Shown: positions 38,093 through 48,687, numbered from the stretch's first letter. The stretch: 64,000 nucleotides of DNA from Gammaproteobacteria bacterium (GCA_024742415.1 JANSYN010000003.1:248001-312000); one strand, 5' to 3'. The notes: a model not told the origin generated them from the sequence alone. Numbers and translations are program-made.

Positions 38093-39793
38093 CTACAAAC
38101 TTTCCAGAAACGCTTCCCTGACTTTCAGTTTGTGCAGCTTACCGCTGGCGTTTTGCGGCAGGGGCTCATCGGCAAAACGAATGTGCCGGGGAATCTTGTA
38201 ACCCGCCAACCGGCCTTTGAGGAAACTGCGCAGATCCGCTTCGTGTAACGATTCGCCGGGATTCACGTGCACCACCAGTACCAGCTCTTCGCCCATAGCG
38301 GCGTCGGGCACCCCAAACACCACGGTTTCCTTAACCTGAGGCAGTTCGTAAACGGCTTGTTCGATCTCGCCCGGGTAGATGTTTTCCCCTCCGCGAATCA
38401 CGATCTCCTTAATTCGCCCGGTAATATGCAAAAAACCGTCTTCATCAATGCGCGCCAGGTCACCGGTTTTCATCCAGCGTTCAGCATCAAAAGTGGCGGC
38501 GTTGGCCTCAGGCTTGCCCCAATACCCTGGCGTACAGGTGACACTGCGCACTTCCAGTTCCCCTCCGGTCAACGCATCGCAGATGTTACCCCTGGCATCG
38601 ACAAAACGTGTTTCTACAATGGGCGAGACAATACCTGCGCTGTCGGGCTTTAAATCAAACACGACGCCGCTCATGGTTGCGCCCACGGCGAGAGTCTCGG
38701 TCATGCCCCAACCGGCCGAGCGACTTGGCTCACCGCACTTTTGACGTATCATCTCGGGGAGTCCGGCCGGCGTTGCCGCTCCGGCGGCACTGACACGGAT
38801 CAGGCTGCGGGTATCGTAATTGTCAAAATCGGGATGGTACAGCAGATCCTGAATGACGGCGGGCACACTGGCCAGGCCCGTTACCTTTTCACGCTCGATG
38901 GTTTGCAATGCGGCCAGTGCATCCCACTTGTACAGCATGACGACTTTTTGCGCGGTATGGATGGGCAACAGGAAGCCGGCCAGCAATCCCGTCGCGTGAA
39001 ACAGCGGCACCGTTAGTAGCGGCGTTTCACGTTCCGCACCACCACGAAACTCACGCGGACCCTCCAGCTCCATCAGCAGGTAGCCCAGAAAGAACATATT
39101 CATCAACGACTGGCACAGCGCAATATGGCGATGCTCCACGCCTTTTGGAAACCCGGTTGACCCCGACGTGTAGAGAATCACGCAGCTATCGGTGCCCAGC
39201 ATGGGCGGCACCTGGTAGTCAGTGCCGGTGCCGCTTTCGACGACTTCGTCGAACAGGCGGACCCTGTCGCGCGCACTTGCCCCGGGCTCGTCAACCAGCA
39301 CAACCTGCAACTGGAGCTGGGACAGTAACGGTTCAATCAACTGCAGCCGCGGCGCGTCGCAGACCAGCAAACAGCTACCGGAATCTTCCAACGCATAGCG
39401 CAATTCCTCAGTCTTACCCCAGCTGTTGACCGGTACAACAATAGCGCCAACCAAAGTGGCAGCCGCGTAGGCGATCGCCCACTGCGGATTATTGCGCATG
39501 GCGATCGCCACGCGATCCCCCTTGGCGACGCCGTACTGACCCTGCAGGGCCGCCGCCAACGCATCGACCTGCGCAAAGAACTCGGCGAAAGTGTAGCGCC
39601 TGCCTTCGTACACCATGAATTCAAGATCACCGTGCGCCCGGGCCCCGCCAAACACATCGACCAGTGTTTGTGGCGCGTGTTTATAGGCGCGATAGGTATG
39701 GCCATCGAGGTCCACCTCGACCCTCTCAAAAAAAGCGCCATCGGCGGTAATTTCCTGTTTTTTCGCGTGTACCTGTTCCGGGCTCAATGCCAT
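38093..39793 (-). CDS. class I acyl-CoA synthetase (AMP-forming)
   Basis: 566 residues from the ATG at 39793, which has GGAG upstream; a TTG at 39823 would add ten residues. The ATP-loop motif is LYTSGSTGFPKGVEH, the adenylate motif is GWGMTETLAVG, and the hinge and C-terminal domain follow (KTGDLARIDEDGFLHITGR, KEIVIRGGENIYPGEIE). The catalytic Lys is expected in NASGKLHK near the end. It activates a fatty or other carboxylic acid to its CoA thioester. It is divergent from ppdK. Confidence 0.88.
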   Translation of the reverse strand: MALSPEQVHAKKQEITADGAFFERVEVDLDGHTYRAYKHAPQTLVDVFGGARAHGDLEFMVYEGRRYTFAEFFAQVDALAAALQGQYGVAKGDRVAIAMRNNPQWAIAYAAATLVGAIVVPVNSWGKTEELRYALEDSGSCLLVCDAPRLQLIEPLLSQLQLQVVLVDEPGASARDRVRLFDEVVESGTGTDYQVPPMLGTDSCVILYTSGSTGFPKGVEHRHIALCQSLMNMFFLGYLLMELEGPREFRGGAERETPLLTVPLFHATGLLAGFLLPIHTAQKVVMLYKWDALAALQTIEREKVTGLASVPAVIQDLLYHPDFDNYDTRSLIRVSAAGAATPAGLPEMIRQKCGEPSRSAGWGMTETLAVGATMSGVVFDLKPDSAGIVSPIVETRFVDARGNICDALTGGELEVRSVTCTPGYWGKPEANAATFDAERWMKTGDLARIDEDGFLHITGRIKEIVIRGGENIYPGEIEQAVYELPQVKETVVFGVPDAAMGEELVLVVHVNPGESLHEADLRSFLKGRLAGYKIPRHIRFADEPLPQNASGKLHKLKVREAFLESL

Positions 39794-39999
39794 GCTGCTG
39801 CTCTCCTGCGCCTGTATCGCCAACTACGCCTCACTTTATTACAAATGCGCGCCACCTTCTGCCAAAACGCACCGTTTGACGGCTCGCTCCTCTGGATGAA
39901 ACTTGCAAAAAGTGCGAGCTGCATCCTGACACAAGCTCCCTGCTCTGGCTACGAACCGTTATACTCGCCCGCTGACACGCGCAACTTCAGGAAACCAGC

Positions 40000-42606
40000 A
40001 TGGCTAAACGCGTCTATCTGTTCAACGAGGGCGGCAAGGACGACCGCGACCTGCTCGGCGGCAAGGGCGCCAACCTGTGTGAAATGACCAGCCTGGGGCT
40101 GCCCGTTCCCTATGGCTTTATTATCACTACGCATACCTGTCGCGAGTTTTTTGAGGCCGGCAATAAACTGCCGACGCTGCTCGAGCAGGAGTACCGCGTG
40201 GCCCTGGACCTGGTAGAGAAAAAAATGGGGGCCCGCTTCGGCGATCCTGAAAACCCCCTGCTGTTCTCGGTGCGTTCGGGCGCACCGGTGTCCATGCCGG
40301 GCATGATGAACACCATTCTCAATTTGGGCCTGAACGATGAGATCGTTGAGGGGCTGGCCAGGAAAACGAATAATCCACGCTTTGCTTACGATTCCTACCG
40401 CCGTTTCATCCAGATGTTTGCCGATGTCGTTCTGGAAGTTGAAGCCCACCGTTTCGAAGCGGAACTGGAGCGCTACAAGGCCGAACATAACAAACCGCTG
40501 GACACTGACATGGACGCGGACGATTGGCGCGCCATCGTCGGCCTGTACAAGGCCCTCGTGGATTTCCCTGAGGACCCTTTCGAGCAGCTCAAGCTTGCGG
40601 TGCGCGCGGTGTTTCTGTCATGGCATACCCCCAGGGCCATCGTCTACCGGGAAATGAACAATATTCCCGACAGCCTTGGCACCGCGGTCAATGTACAGGC
40701 GATGGTTTTTGGCAATTTTGGCGACGACTCGGGCTCCGGTGTTGCCTTCACACGCAACCCCTCGACGGGCGATGCGCGTTTCTTTGGCGAGTTCCTGTTC
40801 AACGCAGCGGGCGAAGACGTCGTTGCCGGGATTCGTACCCCCCTGCCTGTGGAAGCCCTGCAAGAGCGCCTGCCAGCCGTTTATGACGAGCTTTTCGCCA
40901 CCCAGCAGATGCTCGAGAAGCACTATCGCGACATGCAGGACATCGAATTTACCGTACAGGAAGGCAAGTTCTACATGCTGCAAACACGCTCCGGCAAGCG
41001 TACAGGACGCGCTTCAGTAAAGATTGCCGTGGAGATGGTGCGCGAAGGCCTGATTAACGAGCGCGAAGCACTCATGCGCGTCTCGCCGGAACACGTGGAG
41101 TCCTTCCTGCATCCCATGGTGGACCCCAAAGCCAAGACCGATATTATCGCTGTTGGCCTGCCGGCAAGCCCGGGCGGTGCCAGCGGCCACGTTGTGTTCT
41201 CTGCCGAAGAGGCGGAGCAGGAAGCCGCCAGAGGCAGGCCCGTCATCCTTGTACGCAGGGAAACCACACCCGAGGACATCCACGGCATGAAAGTGGCAGC
41301 CGGCATCCTCACCGAACTGGGCGGCATGACCTCGCACGCAGCGGTCGTTGCGCGCGGTATGGGCGTGTGCGCCATCACTGGCTGCGGCAGCATACACGTT
41401 GACGTTGGCAATGGCGTGGCGACGACAGCCGAAGGGGTGACGCTGGCACGCGGTGACATGATTACGCTCGACGGCACTTCCGGGGAAGTCATGCTCGGCG
41501 AAATCGCCAAGACCGAGGCCAGTTCCAGTGATGACTTTCAGGAGCTGCTGTCCTGGGCAGACAAACACCGGCGCCTCAAGGTACGGGCCAATGCAGAGAC
41601 CGAGGAAGACGCGCGACGCGCGCGTGAGCTGGGCGCCGAGGGCATCGGGCTGTGCCGTACCGAGCATATGTTTTTTGCAACGCAGCGCATGAACGTGATG
41701 CGCGCAATGATCCTCGCTGAAACCCCTCAGGAGCGCCAGGTGTACCTGGACCAGCTCCAGGTTTTTCAGCACGAGGACATGCTGGCGTTGTTCAAGGTGA
41801 TGGATGGACTGCCCGTCACCGTACGCCTGCTCGACCCGCCGCTGCACGAGTTCCTGCCACACAACGAGGAAGATATCGACTTGCTTGCCCAGCAGGTTGG
41901 CAAGTCATCCGAGCATGTCAAAGGCATTGTCGATGGCCTGGCGGAAGTGAACCCGATGCTGGGCTTTCGCGGTTGTCGGTTGTCGGTGGTCTACCCTGAA
42001 ATCACTGAAATGCAGGTCAATGCAATTATCAGCGCTGCCGCAGACGCGGTACAGGCCGGTTACCGCCCTTTCCCGGAGATTATGATTCCACTGGTAGTGA
42101 ACGTACGCGAGATTCGCCTGATCACGAAAATTATCGACAAGTGCATCGGCGAGGTGACGCGGGCAAAACGCATCTCCATCCCCTATCGGGTCGGAACCAT
42201 GATGGAAACACCACGTGCAGCGCTGGGCGCCGCGCGTCTGGCGCCAGAGGTGGAATTTATGAGCTTTGGCACCAACGATCTAACGCAGATGACCTACGGG
42301 TTTTCGCGTGACGACGCCGCGCGTTTCATCCCAAAGTACCTGAGCGAGAAACTCATCGACATCGACCCCTTCATTTCCCTCGACCAACGCGCCGTTGGCC
42401 GACTCATGGAAATCGCAGTCACTGAGAGTCGTGCGCGCAAGAAGGGCATCAAGTACGGCATTTGCGGGGAGCATGGTGGTGACCCGCGCTCCATACGCTT
42501 TTGTCACGACCTGGGGCTGGACTACGTGTCGTGCAGCCCCTTCCGTATTCCCATTGCGCGCATTGCCGCAGCACAGGCCAATGTGGGTTTTGATGCCGCT
42601 GACTAA
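40000..42606 (+). CDS. ppdK: pyruvate, phosphate dikinase
   Basis: 868 residues. It interconverts pyruvate, ATP and phosphate with PEP, AMP and pyrophosphate. The N-terminal ATP-grasp domain carries RSGAPVSMPGMMNTIL; the phosphohistidine domain has GGMTSHAAVVARGMG with the catalytic His; the C-terminal PEP/pyruvate barrel has the catalytic Cys in YGICGEHGGDP. This is PPDK and not PEP synthase, judging by these motifs. Its stop overlaps the stop of the converging ligase gene (CTAA). It probably serves gluconeogenesis when growing on fatty acids. Confidence 0.96.
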   Translation: MAKRVYLFNEGGKDDRDLLGGKGANLCEMTSLGLPVPYGFIITTHTCREFFEAGNKLPTLLEQEYRVALDLVEKKMGARFGDPENPLLFSVRSGAPVSMPGMMNTILNLGLNDEIVEGLARKTNNPRFAYDSYRRFIQMFADVVLEVEAHRFEAELERYKAEHNKPLDTDMDADDWRAIVGLYKALVDFPEDPFEQLKLAVRAVFLSWHTPRAIVYREMNNIPDSLGTAVNVQAMVFGNFGDDSGSGVAFTRNPSTGDARFFGEFLFNAAGEDVVAGIRTPLPVEALQERLPAVYDELFATQQMLEKHYRDMQDIEFTVQEGKFYMLQTRSGKRTGRASVKIAVEMVREGLINEREALMRVSPEHVESFLHPMVDPKAKTDIIAVGLPASPGGASGHVVFSAEEAEQEAARGRPVILVRRETTPEDIHGMKVAAGILTELGGMTSHAAVVARGMGVCAITGCGSIHVDVGNGVATTAEGVTLARGDMITLDGTSGEVMLGEIAKTEASSSDDFQELLSWADKHRRLKVRANAETEEDARRARELGAEGIGLCRTEHMFFATQRMNVMRAMILAETPQERQVYLDQLQVFQHEDMLALFKVMDGLPVTVRLLDPPLHEFLPHNEEDIDLLAQQVGKSSEHVKGIVDGLAEVNPMLGFRGCRLSVVYPEITEMQVNAIISAAADAVQAGYRPFPEIMIPLVVNVREIRLITKIIDKCIGEVTRAKRISIPYRVGTMMETPRAALGAARLAPEVEFMSFGTNDLTQMTYGFSRDDAARFIPKYLSEKLIDIDPFISLDQRAVGRLMEIAVTESRARKKGIKYGICGEHGGDPRSIRFCHDLGLDYVSCSPFRIPIARIAAAQANVGFDAAD

Positions 42607-44135
42607 TCCTGTAACTGCTCTTTCAGAACGAACTTGAGCACCTTTCCGGCGGGGTTACGCGGCAAGGCGTCAACCACGTGCAAACGTAGCGGCAGCTTGT
42701 AACGTGCCAACATGGGCTCGGCAAATTCGCGCAGCGCTTCCAGGGTCAGTTCACGCCCCTCGTGCAGCGCTACCACGGCAGTCACTGCCTCCCCCCACTT
42801 TTCGTCCGGCAAGCCAATGACGGCAACTTCAGCAATGTGTTCGTGCTTGTACAGGGCACCTTCGACCTCGGCGGGATAGACGTTCTCACCGCCGGAAATC
42901 ACCATGTCCTTGAGGCGGTCACAGATAAACAGAAAGCCATCTTCATCGACATAGCCGATATCCCCGGAGTGAAACCAACCCTGGGCGTCGATCGCCTCAG
43001 CGGTAGCGTCGGGCCGGTTCCAGTAGCCTTTCATAATATTAGGGCCGCGCAGGCAAATCTCGCCCTTTTCGCCCGGCGGCAGCGGGTTGTTATCTGCGTC
43101 GACAATGCGGGTGTCGCTGTAAATGGGCGGCTGCCCCGCCGACCCCAGCTTTGCCGCAGCCCATTCAGGCGTCAGGAAAGAGGAGAACGGCGCGGTTTCG
43201 GTCAGGCCGTAGCCCTGGCAAAAATCCACGCCACGCGCGCCATACAGTTCAATAAGCGATTCGGGCACAGGCGCAGCGCCACAGATAAAGTTCTGCACAG
43301 ACGACAGATCTGTTTGCTCAAACTGTGGCTGCTGTGACATAAACAGGAACATCGCGGGTGCGCCGAACATATGCGTGACCTTGTAACGCTCGATATCCGC
43401 GAGCACGCCAACAGGGTCAAAATTACGCAGCAGTACCACGCACGCGCCCATGTGAAAGCTGTGCAGGGTCATCACGTTGAGACCACCGATGTGAAACAAT
43501 GGCGCAGCGGTTAGCACCACATCGTTGCGGCTGCCACCAAATGCGAGGCTGGCATTGATGTTGTTCCAGACGATATTGCCGTGCGTGAGCATCGCCCCCT
43601 TGGGCAGACCGGTCGTACCGGACGTGTACATAATAACCGCAACATCATGTTGATCCACCGCTGTGACCGCCGCCAGCGGCTCAGCGGCATCGCGTTCAGA
43701 ATCAAGATGACGCCAGCCATCGGCGGGGCTCTCACTGGAAAAATACTGCTTGCAGCACAGGTGCTCCCTGGCGGACGCCAGCACATCGCGCAGCGCATCA
43801 TCCACCAGGATGGTATGAACGCCGGCATCATTGATGATAAAGCCCAGCTCCTCTGCCGTGAGGCGAAAATTAAGTGGGACAAAAATGGCACCCAGCGCCT
43901 GGGCTGCAAACATGGTTGCCAGCAAATGCGGGTGATTAAGGCCAAGATAGGCAACGCGATCGCCCACGCACACGCCGCCTTGACGCAACAACTGCGCCTG
44001 ACGTCGCACGCGATCGCCGAACTGGCGGTAGCTGATGGCCTGCTCTTCAAACACCAACGCGGTGCGCTCCGGATTCAGCTGCGCCCTGCGCAGCATCGTA
44101 GCGGCGAGGTTGTACTCGTTCTGGGGTCTATTCAC
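42603..44135 (-). CDS. long-chain or medium-chain fatty acid-CoA ligase
   Basis: 510 residues of the AMP-forming superfamily: IMYTSGTTGLPKGAMLTH (ATP loop), QGYGLTETAPFSSFL, FHSGDIGYVDEDGFLFICDR, and the C-terminal Lys region RNPAGKVLKF. It differs clearly from the ligase at 38093, so the two are not a recent duplication. It starts 110 bp from the divergent cupin gene and ends inside the ppdK stop codon. Confidence 0.88.
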   Translation of the reverse strand: MNRPQNEYNLAATMLRRAQLNPERTALVFEEQAISYRQFGDRVRRQAQLLRQGGVCVGDRVAYLGLNHPHLLATMFAAQALGAIFVPLNFRLTAEELGFIINDAGVHTILVDDALRDVLASAREHLCCKQYFSSESPADGWRHLDSERDAAEPLAAVTAVDQHDVAVIMYTSGTTGLPKGAMLTHGNIVWNNINASLAFGGSRNDVVLTAAPLFHIGGLNVMTLHSFHMGACVVLLRNFDPVGVLADIERYKVTHMFGAPAMFLFMSQQPQFEQTDLSSVQNFICGAAPVPESLIELYGARGVDFCQGYGLTETAPFSSFLTPEWAAAKLGSAGQPPIYSDTRIVDADNNPLPPGEKGEICLRGPNIMKGYWNRPDATAEAIDAQGWFHSGDIGYVDEDGFLFICDRLKDMVISGGENVYPAEVEGALYKHEHIAEVAVIGLPDEKWGEAVTAVVALHEGRELTLEALREFAEPMLARYKLPLRLHVVDALPRNPAGKVLKFVLKEQLQD

Positions 44136-44245
44136 GGCAGATACCTTCTCTTTGAGTGCATGGCGAATTAGGCGATACTATCACGCGGTCAACGGGCCTA
44201 GAATACGCTCATTGCAAACTTACGACGCCACAGGACGCAGAGCCA

Positions 44246-44581
44246 ATGAATGATGACAGCTGGCAGGTTTTCAACCTGGATGACGTGAAGCAGAAGCTGA
44301 CGCAGCAAACGATCCAGTACCTGGAGTTCCTCAATGTGCCTTCAATGAACTGCGGCCTGTACTTTCTGCCCAAGGGCAGCACAGATATGCAGGCACCCCA
44401 TGATGAAGACGAGGTTTACTTCGTACTTGGCGGCAAGGCGCGGATGCGCCTGGGTGACGAGGATCGCGCTGTGGGTCCCGGGCACCTGCTGTACGTGGGC
44501 GCGACCACCCAGCACTCCTTCTTCGAAATTGAAGAAGACATGACGTTGCTGGTGATGTTTTCGGCAACACCCAGCCAGTAG
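44246..44581 (+). CDS. single-domain cupin protein
   Basis: 111 residues from the ATG at 44246; upstream in-frame codons back to 44156 lack a ribosome site and give an atypical sequence. The cupin motifs are visible: APHDEDEVYFVLGGKARMRL and then a glycine turn and QHSFFEI, with His and Glu metal ligands. The reaction is unknown. A small stand-alone cupin could be a sensor, an isomerase or a dioxygenase. Confidence 0.8.
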   Translation: MNDDSWQVFNLDDVKQKLTQQTIQYLEFLNVPSMNCGLYFLPKGSTDMQAPHDEDEVYFVLGGKARMRLGDEDRAVGPGHLLYVGATTQHSFFEIEEDMTLLVMFSATPSQ

Positions 44582-44696
44582 AGCGATGGCCGGCGCATTA
44601 CGGCTGTCAATACGCAGTATCCATGCCTGTTGTTTATCGCTTGCGGCAAATTTGCTACCGTTGCGCCACCGTTAGCAGACCCAGAGTAACCTCGTT

Positions 44697-45890
44697 ATGA
44701 CCGCAAGTTTTTACCCGCCGCAGCGCACCCTGATGGGCCCCGGGCCGTCCGATGTTTCGCCCCGCGTACTGGGTGCTCTGGGCCGGCCCACCATCGGCCA
44801 CCTTGATCCGCTGTTTGTGCAACTCATGGACGAGATCAAGGGCCTGCTGCAGTTTGCTTTCCAAACACGCAATGAACTGACTCTGCCCATTTCGGCGCCG
44901 GGTTCTGCCGGCATGGAAGCCTGTTTCGTCAATCTGGTCTCGCCCGGCGACACCGTCATTGTGTGCCAGAACGGCGTTTTTGGTGGCCGCATGAAGGAAA
45001 ACGTCCAGCGCTGTGGTGCCACCGCCATCATGGTAGAAGACAGCTGGGGCTCTCCCGTCTCCGTCGACAAGGTTCAGGCGGCGTTTGCCGCACACCCGGA
45101 AGCTTCCCTTCTGGCCTTCGTTCACGCCGAAACCTCTACCGGCGTGCGCAGCGATGCAGCGGCACTGTGTGCGCTTGCTGCTGAGCATGATGCGCTGAGT
45201 ATTGTCGATACCGTAACCTCACTCGGCGGCATCGAACTGCTGGTCGATACCTGGGGCGCAGATGCCGTTTACTCGGGTACGCAGAAGTGCCTGTCCTGTA
45301 TACCCGGTATCTCGCCGGTGACCTTCAGTCCGCGCGCAGTGCAGCGCATCGCTTCTCGCGATCAGCCAGTGCAAAGCTGGTTTCTCGATATGCAGTTGAT
45401 CATGGGTTACTGGGGCGGCAGCACCAAGCGCGCCTATCACCACACGGCGCCCGTCAACAATCTTTACGCGTTGCACGAATCCCTGGTCATGCTTGAGGAA
45501 GAAGGCCTGGCACAGGCGCAGCAACGACATCGGCGCAACCACAACGCGCTGGTCGCTGGTCTGGAGGCGATGGGCCTCGGTATGGCCGTGGCGGCCGAAC
45601 ATCGCCTGCCCCAACTCAATTCTGTGATCATTCCTGAGGGCGTTGACGATGCCGCGGTACGTGGCGCACTACTACAGGAATTTGACCTTGAAATCGGGGC
45701 GGGACTGGGCGCCCTGGCCGGCAAGACCTGGCGCATTGGACTGATGGGTTTTGGCAGCAGTGAACGCAATGTCATACGCTGTCTGACGGCTCTGGAAGCG
45801 GTACTGGGCAGGTACGGCGCATCGATCAACACGGGCGCGGCACTGGCCGCCGCCCAGGCAAGTTACGGCGACGCTACCTCCGTTGATTGA
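44697..45890 (+). CDS. class V PLP aminotransferase (alanine/serine-glyoxylate type)
   Basis: 397 residues. The start RTLMGPGPSDVSPRVLGAL and the PLP-lysine motif YSGTQKCLSCIPG are characteristic of alanine-glyoxylate and serine-glyoxylate aminotransferases. SAPGSAGMEACFVNLV precedes. A role in glyoxylate or serine metabolism is likely, but the amino donor cannot be told from the sequence. It follows the cupin gene by 115 bp. Confidence 0.88.
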   Translation: MTASFYPPQRTLMGPGPSDVSPRVLGALGRPTIGHLDPLFVQLMDEIKGLLQFAFQTRNELTLPISAPGSAGMEACFVNLVSPGDTVIVCQNGVFGGRMKENVQRCGATAIMVEDSWGSPVSVDKVQAAFAAHPEASLLAFVHAETSTGVRSDAAALCALAAEHDALSIVDTVTSLGGIELLVDTWGADAVYSGTQKCLSCIPGISPVTFSPRAVQRIASRDQPVQSWFLDMQLIMGYWGGSTKRAYHHTAPVNNLYALHESLVMLEEEGLAQAQQRHRRNHNALVAGLEAMGLGMAVAAEHRLPQLNSVIIPEGVDDAAVRGALLQEFDLEIGAGLGALAGKTWRIGLMGFGSSERNVIRCLTALEAVLGRYGASINTGAALAAAQASYGDATSVD

Positions 45891-45948
45891 CCTGGCCGCC
45901 CTATCCTGCGCAATAGTGCAGGCAACACAAGGGTAGCGGGACGCTGTT

Positions 45949-46950
45949 CTAGGGGCCGAACAGCATCGCCCACAAGCGCTCTGCGCGATCGCTGTCCGCG
46001 TCGCGATGCACGAGATAGTCTGCATGCTCATTGCTGGCGGCATCCTTATCCAGTTGCAGGCTCCACAACGCATCGACTTCATTGGGTACCATCGAATAGC
46101 GCACGTCGATAACCCTGTTGGGGTGATCCGGGTCCAGGGCAACATAGCCGTTACTGAACCAGTCGAAGCGTGATATGTCTCGCGCCTGCTGCGACTGCGT
46201 GTCCAGCCATGGCATGTCGCGTGCTATCACCAGTTTGCGCACGCTGTCTCCGGGGTAGACCCTTGGCTGCCATCGCGCTCGCACGGCATCAACATAAAAG
46301 CGTTCACTGGTTTCGTAGACCACTTTCCATACCAGAATATTGCCAAAACTGGGCTTGGCTTCCAGCCGCAGCGGCTCGTGCCCACGCTGTGCTGCCAGCG
46401 CATAGCCCATGTCCTGTGCCGCATCGCGCTGCACCATGCCCAGGCCCATATAGACGGCCGCCCACAGCAGCGCGAGGCGAACATAAACAGGGCGCGCTGA
46501 CAACCCGCTGACCAACACGCCCAGCACAAGCGGCAGCGTAAACAAAGGATCAATAATTGAAATGGTGTTCCACGCGATGCGCGCGTCACTGAACGGCCAC
46601 AACAGCATCGTGCCGTACGTGGTACAGGCATCCAGCAAGGCATGGGTTGCATACCCCAGTGTGCAGAACAGGAAACTTTGGCGAAACAGCAGCCCGCGGC
46701 GCCTGCCAAGCAATTGATGGAGTACCAGCGCGCATAACAGGCCACCGACCGGAATAAAGATCAGAGCATGCGTGAATTGACGATGGTACTCCAGAAACAA
46801 CAAGGGATCGGTTGATGAGCGGATCAACACATCCAGGTCGGGAGCCATACCTGCAAAAAAACCCAGCAAGCCAGCGGTTGCAACGTAACGCGCGGACGAC
46901 GCTGCCTGTGGCAAAGCGGCGCCCAGTGCGCCCTGGCTCAGCGGATCCAT
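45949..46950 (-). CDS. YdjM-like membrane-bound metal-dependent hydrolase
   Basis: 333 residues with the ATG at 46950, where the sequence becomes MDPLSQGALGAALPQ as in the family; the frame to 47049 adds 33 unrelated residues. Several membrane helices in the first 180 residues carry the putative metal ligands (MAPDLDVLIR, HRQFTHAL, HALLDACTTYGTMLLWP). A soluble C-terminal half of about 150 residues follows. Enzymatic activity is predicted for the family but not proven. No clear ribosome site is seen, so the start is moderately certain. Confidence 0.8.
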   Translation of the reverse strand: MDPLSQGALGAALPQAASSARYVATAGLLGFFAGMAPDLDVLIRSSTDPLLFLEYHRQFTHALIFIPVGGLLCALVLHQLLGRRRGLLFRQSFLFCTLGYATHALLDACTTYGTMLLWPFSDARIAWNTISIIDPLFTLPLVLGVLVSGLSARPVYVRLALLWAAVYMGLGMVQRDAAQDMGYALAAQRGHEPLRLEAKPSFGNILVWKVVYETSERFYVDAVRARWQPRVYPGDSVRKLVIARDMPWLDTQSQQARDISRFDWFSNGYVALDPDHPNRVIDVRYSMVPNEVDALWSLQLDKDAASNEHADYLVHRDADSDRAERLWAMLFGP

Positions 46951-47325
46951 CAGTGAACAAGCGCTATGCGAGCAACACTCAGCTGACATCCCGCGGGACC
47001 CGCCGCGCCGAACGGCAGTCCACACAGTGGGCTGCACAAACCACGCCAATGGCGCAGGTGTTGCAATGCAACTGGCACCACAACGCGCACATTACCGTCC
47101 TGCATTGAATAACGAACCCTTACTGCCTGGGGACACTTCCACACTGCGATCACCTGATCCGGGCTAAAACCGTGTGCAAATTTACATAAAAGACTCTGGA
47201 GTAGCCACCGCCAGACTGTAATTCTCTACCCTTGTCACGAAAACTGACCAATGATTCTCCCGCGCGTCGCGGCTGCGGCATCAGTGCGGCGAAGAATCTT
47301 CACTCACATACCCGCGGAGCAACGC
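46951..47325. other. 375-bp divergent intergenic region
   Basis: Lies between the divergent hydrolase and OmpA-type genes. I see no convincing gene, RNA or strong dyad. An AT-richer stretch around 47170-47240 probably carries the OmpA-gene promoter, but no clean -35/-10 pair stands out. Confidence 0.4.
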
Positions 47326-47964
47326 ATGCGCAGAACGATTACTTCCCTTTTGATGACGGCTGCCCTGGCGGCGTGTACCACCAATCCCTACACCGGTGAA
47401 CAGCAGGCCAGCAAAGCAGCCACCTATGGAGCGGGTGCGGCGGCCGTCTGTGGATTGATTGGCGCGATGGACTCGCGGGAAAAAGCCGGCAAGGCTGCGT
47501 TGGGTTGCGGCGTGGTCGGCGTCGGCGTTGGTGCCTACATGGATGTACAGGAGCAGAAGCTGCGTGAACAACTGGAGGGCACCGGCGTGCGCGTGTCACG
47601 CGAGGCAGACAACATTCGCCTGATCATGCCCGGGAATATCACCTTTGCAAGCGATGCCTACCAGCTCCGCGCAAGCTTCTACCCCGTGCTTAATTCCGTG
47701 GGGCTTGTATTGGCCAAATATGTCGACACCACGATGCGTGTCAGCGGCCACACTGACAACACAGGCTCCAGAGAATACAACCAGACACTGTCAGAACGCA
47801 GGGCACGCAGCGTTGCGGACTACCTCATCACGCAACGCGTCGCTCCCGGGCGCATGTATGTTGAAGGTCGCGGTTTTGACCAGCCGATTGCCGACAACGG
47901 CAGTGCGGCGGGTCGTGCACAGAATCGACGCGTTGAGCTCTTCATACTGCCCAAGGCACTGTGA
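47326..47964 (+). CDS. OmpA-family lipoprotein (YiaD-like)
   Basis: 212 residues from the ATG at 47326, preceded by GGAG. A lipoprotein signal (TSLLMTAALAACTT, lipobox LAAC) is followed by a glycine-zipper stretch (AATYGAGAAAVCGLIGA, GVVGVGVGAYM). The C-terminal OmpA domain binds peptidoglycan (SGHTDNTGSREYNQTLSERR, GRAQNRRVELFI), with the conserved Asp and Arg that contact diaminopimelate. It likely tethers outer membrane to the wall. Confidence 0.9.
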   Translation: MRRTITSLLMTAALAACTTNPYTGEQQASKAATYGAGAAAVCGLIGAMDSREKAGKAALGCGVVGVGVGAYMDVQEQKLREQLEGTGVRVSREADNIRLIMPGNITFASDAYQLRASFYPVLNSVGLVLAKYVDTTMRVSGHTDNTGSREYNQTLSERRARSVADYLITQRVAPGRMYVEGRGFDQPIADNGSAAGRAQNRRVELFILPKAL

Positions 47965-48066
47965 GACAGCCATGAAAGAACGTTCGGCTGCAGCGCGGGA
48001 ACGCCGCGCAACATACCGTGACACTACCCCGTCGGCGCCGCTGGCACCATTGCCTGCGGCGCGCAC

Positions 48067-48687
48067 TCAGGCCAGCGTCGCCCTGCCCCAGTAGTTGAAT
48101 CCGGCGATGCGCGGCGTGCCCGGCAGGTATGCCGTTTGCAAGTCGTCTAGCGCAAATCCGCCGCTGCGCAGCAGATGCGGAATGTCGCGATTGAGATTGC
48201 AACCGCCGGCCATGCGTCGCCACACGGGATTGATACGATCCTGCCACCTGGCCACGCCCGGATCTGGAGCGGCGCCATGCTCGCTAAACACCAGTTCTCC
48301 GCCGGGCTTGAGAACCCTGGCCATGCCCATGAGGGCGGCAACCGGGTCGGGGATTGTGCACAGCGAATAGGTCACCACGATGGAATCGACACTGTTGTCA
48401 TCCAGCGGGATGTCCTCGCCGGGCAAGCCGATAAACTCAAGCTCGAAGTCCAATGCCGCAGCACGATCCGCCGCCAACTCCCAGGATTTTGCCGAAGGGT
48501 CCAGGCCGATCACCTTTTTTACGTTGGCAGGATTGTAGAATGGCAGGTTAAGCCCGGTACCGATACCAATCTCCAACACGGTGCCGCGCGCCAGCGGTAC
48601 AACTTTCTCGCGCTGTTTCATAATAGGGCCGGTACCGCAGGCACAGTTGATAAACCTTGGCAGTATTACATCGTCATAAAAAGACAT
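48067..48687 (-). CDS. class I SAM-dependent methyltransferase
   Basis: 206 residues. The SAM-binding loop VLEIGIGTGLNLPFYN, the acidic VIGLDPSAKSW and the post-motif VFSEHGAAPDPGVARWQDR are typical of Methyltransf_11 enzymes related to UbiE-like and phospholipid N-methyltransferases. AGGAG precedes the ATG. The substrate cannot be assigned. Confidence 0.85.
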   Translation of the reverse strand: MSFYDDVILPRFINCACGTGPIMKQREKVVPLARGTVLEIGIGTGLNLPFYNPANVKKVIGLDPSAKSWELAADRAAALDFELEFIGLPGEDIPLDDNSVDSIVVTYSLCTIPDPVAALMGMARVLKPGGELVFSEHGAAPDPGVARWQDRINPVWRRMAGGCNLNRDIPHLLRSGGFALDDLQTAYLPGTPRIAGFNYWGRATLA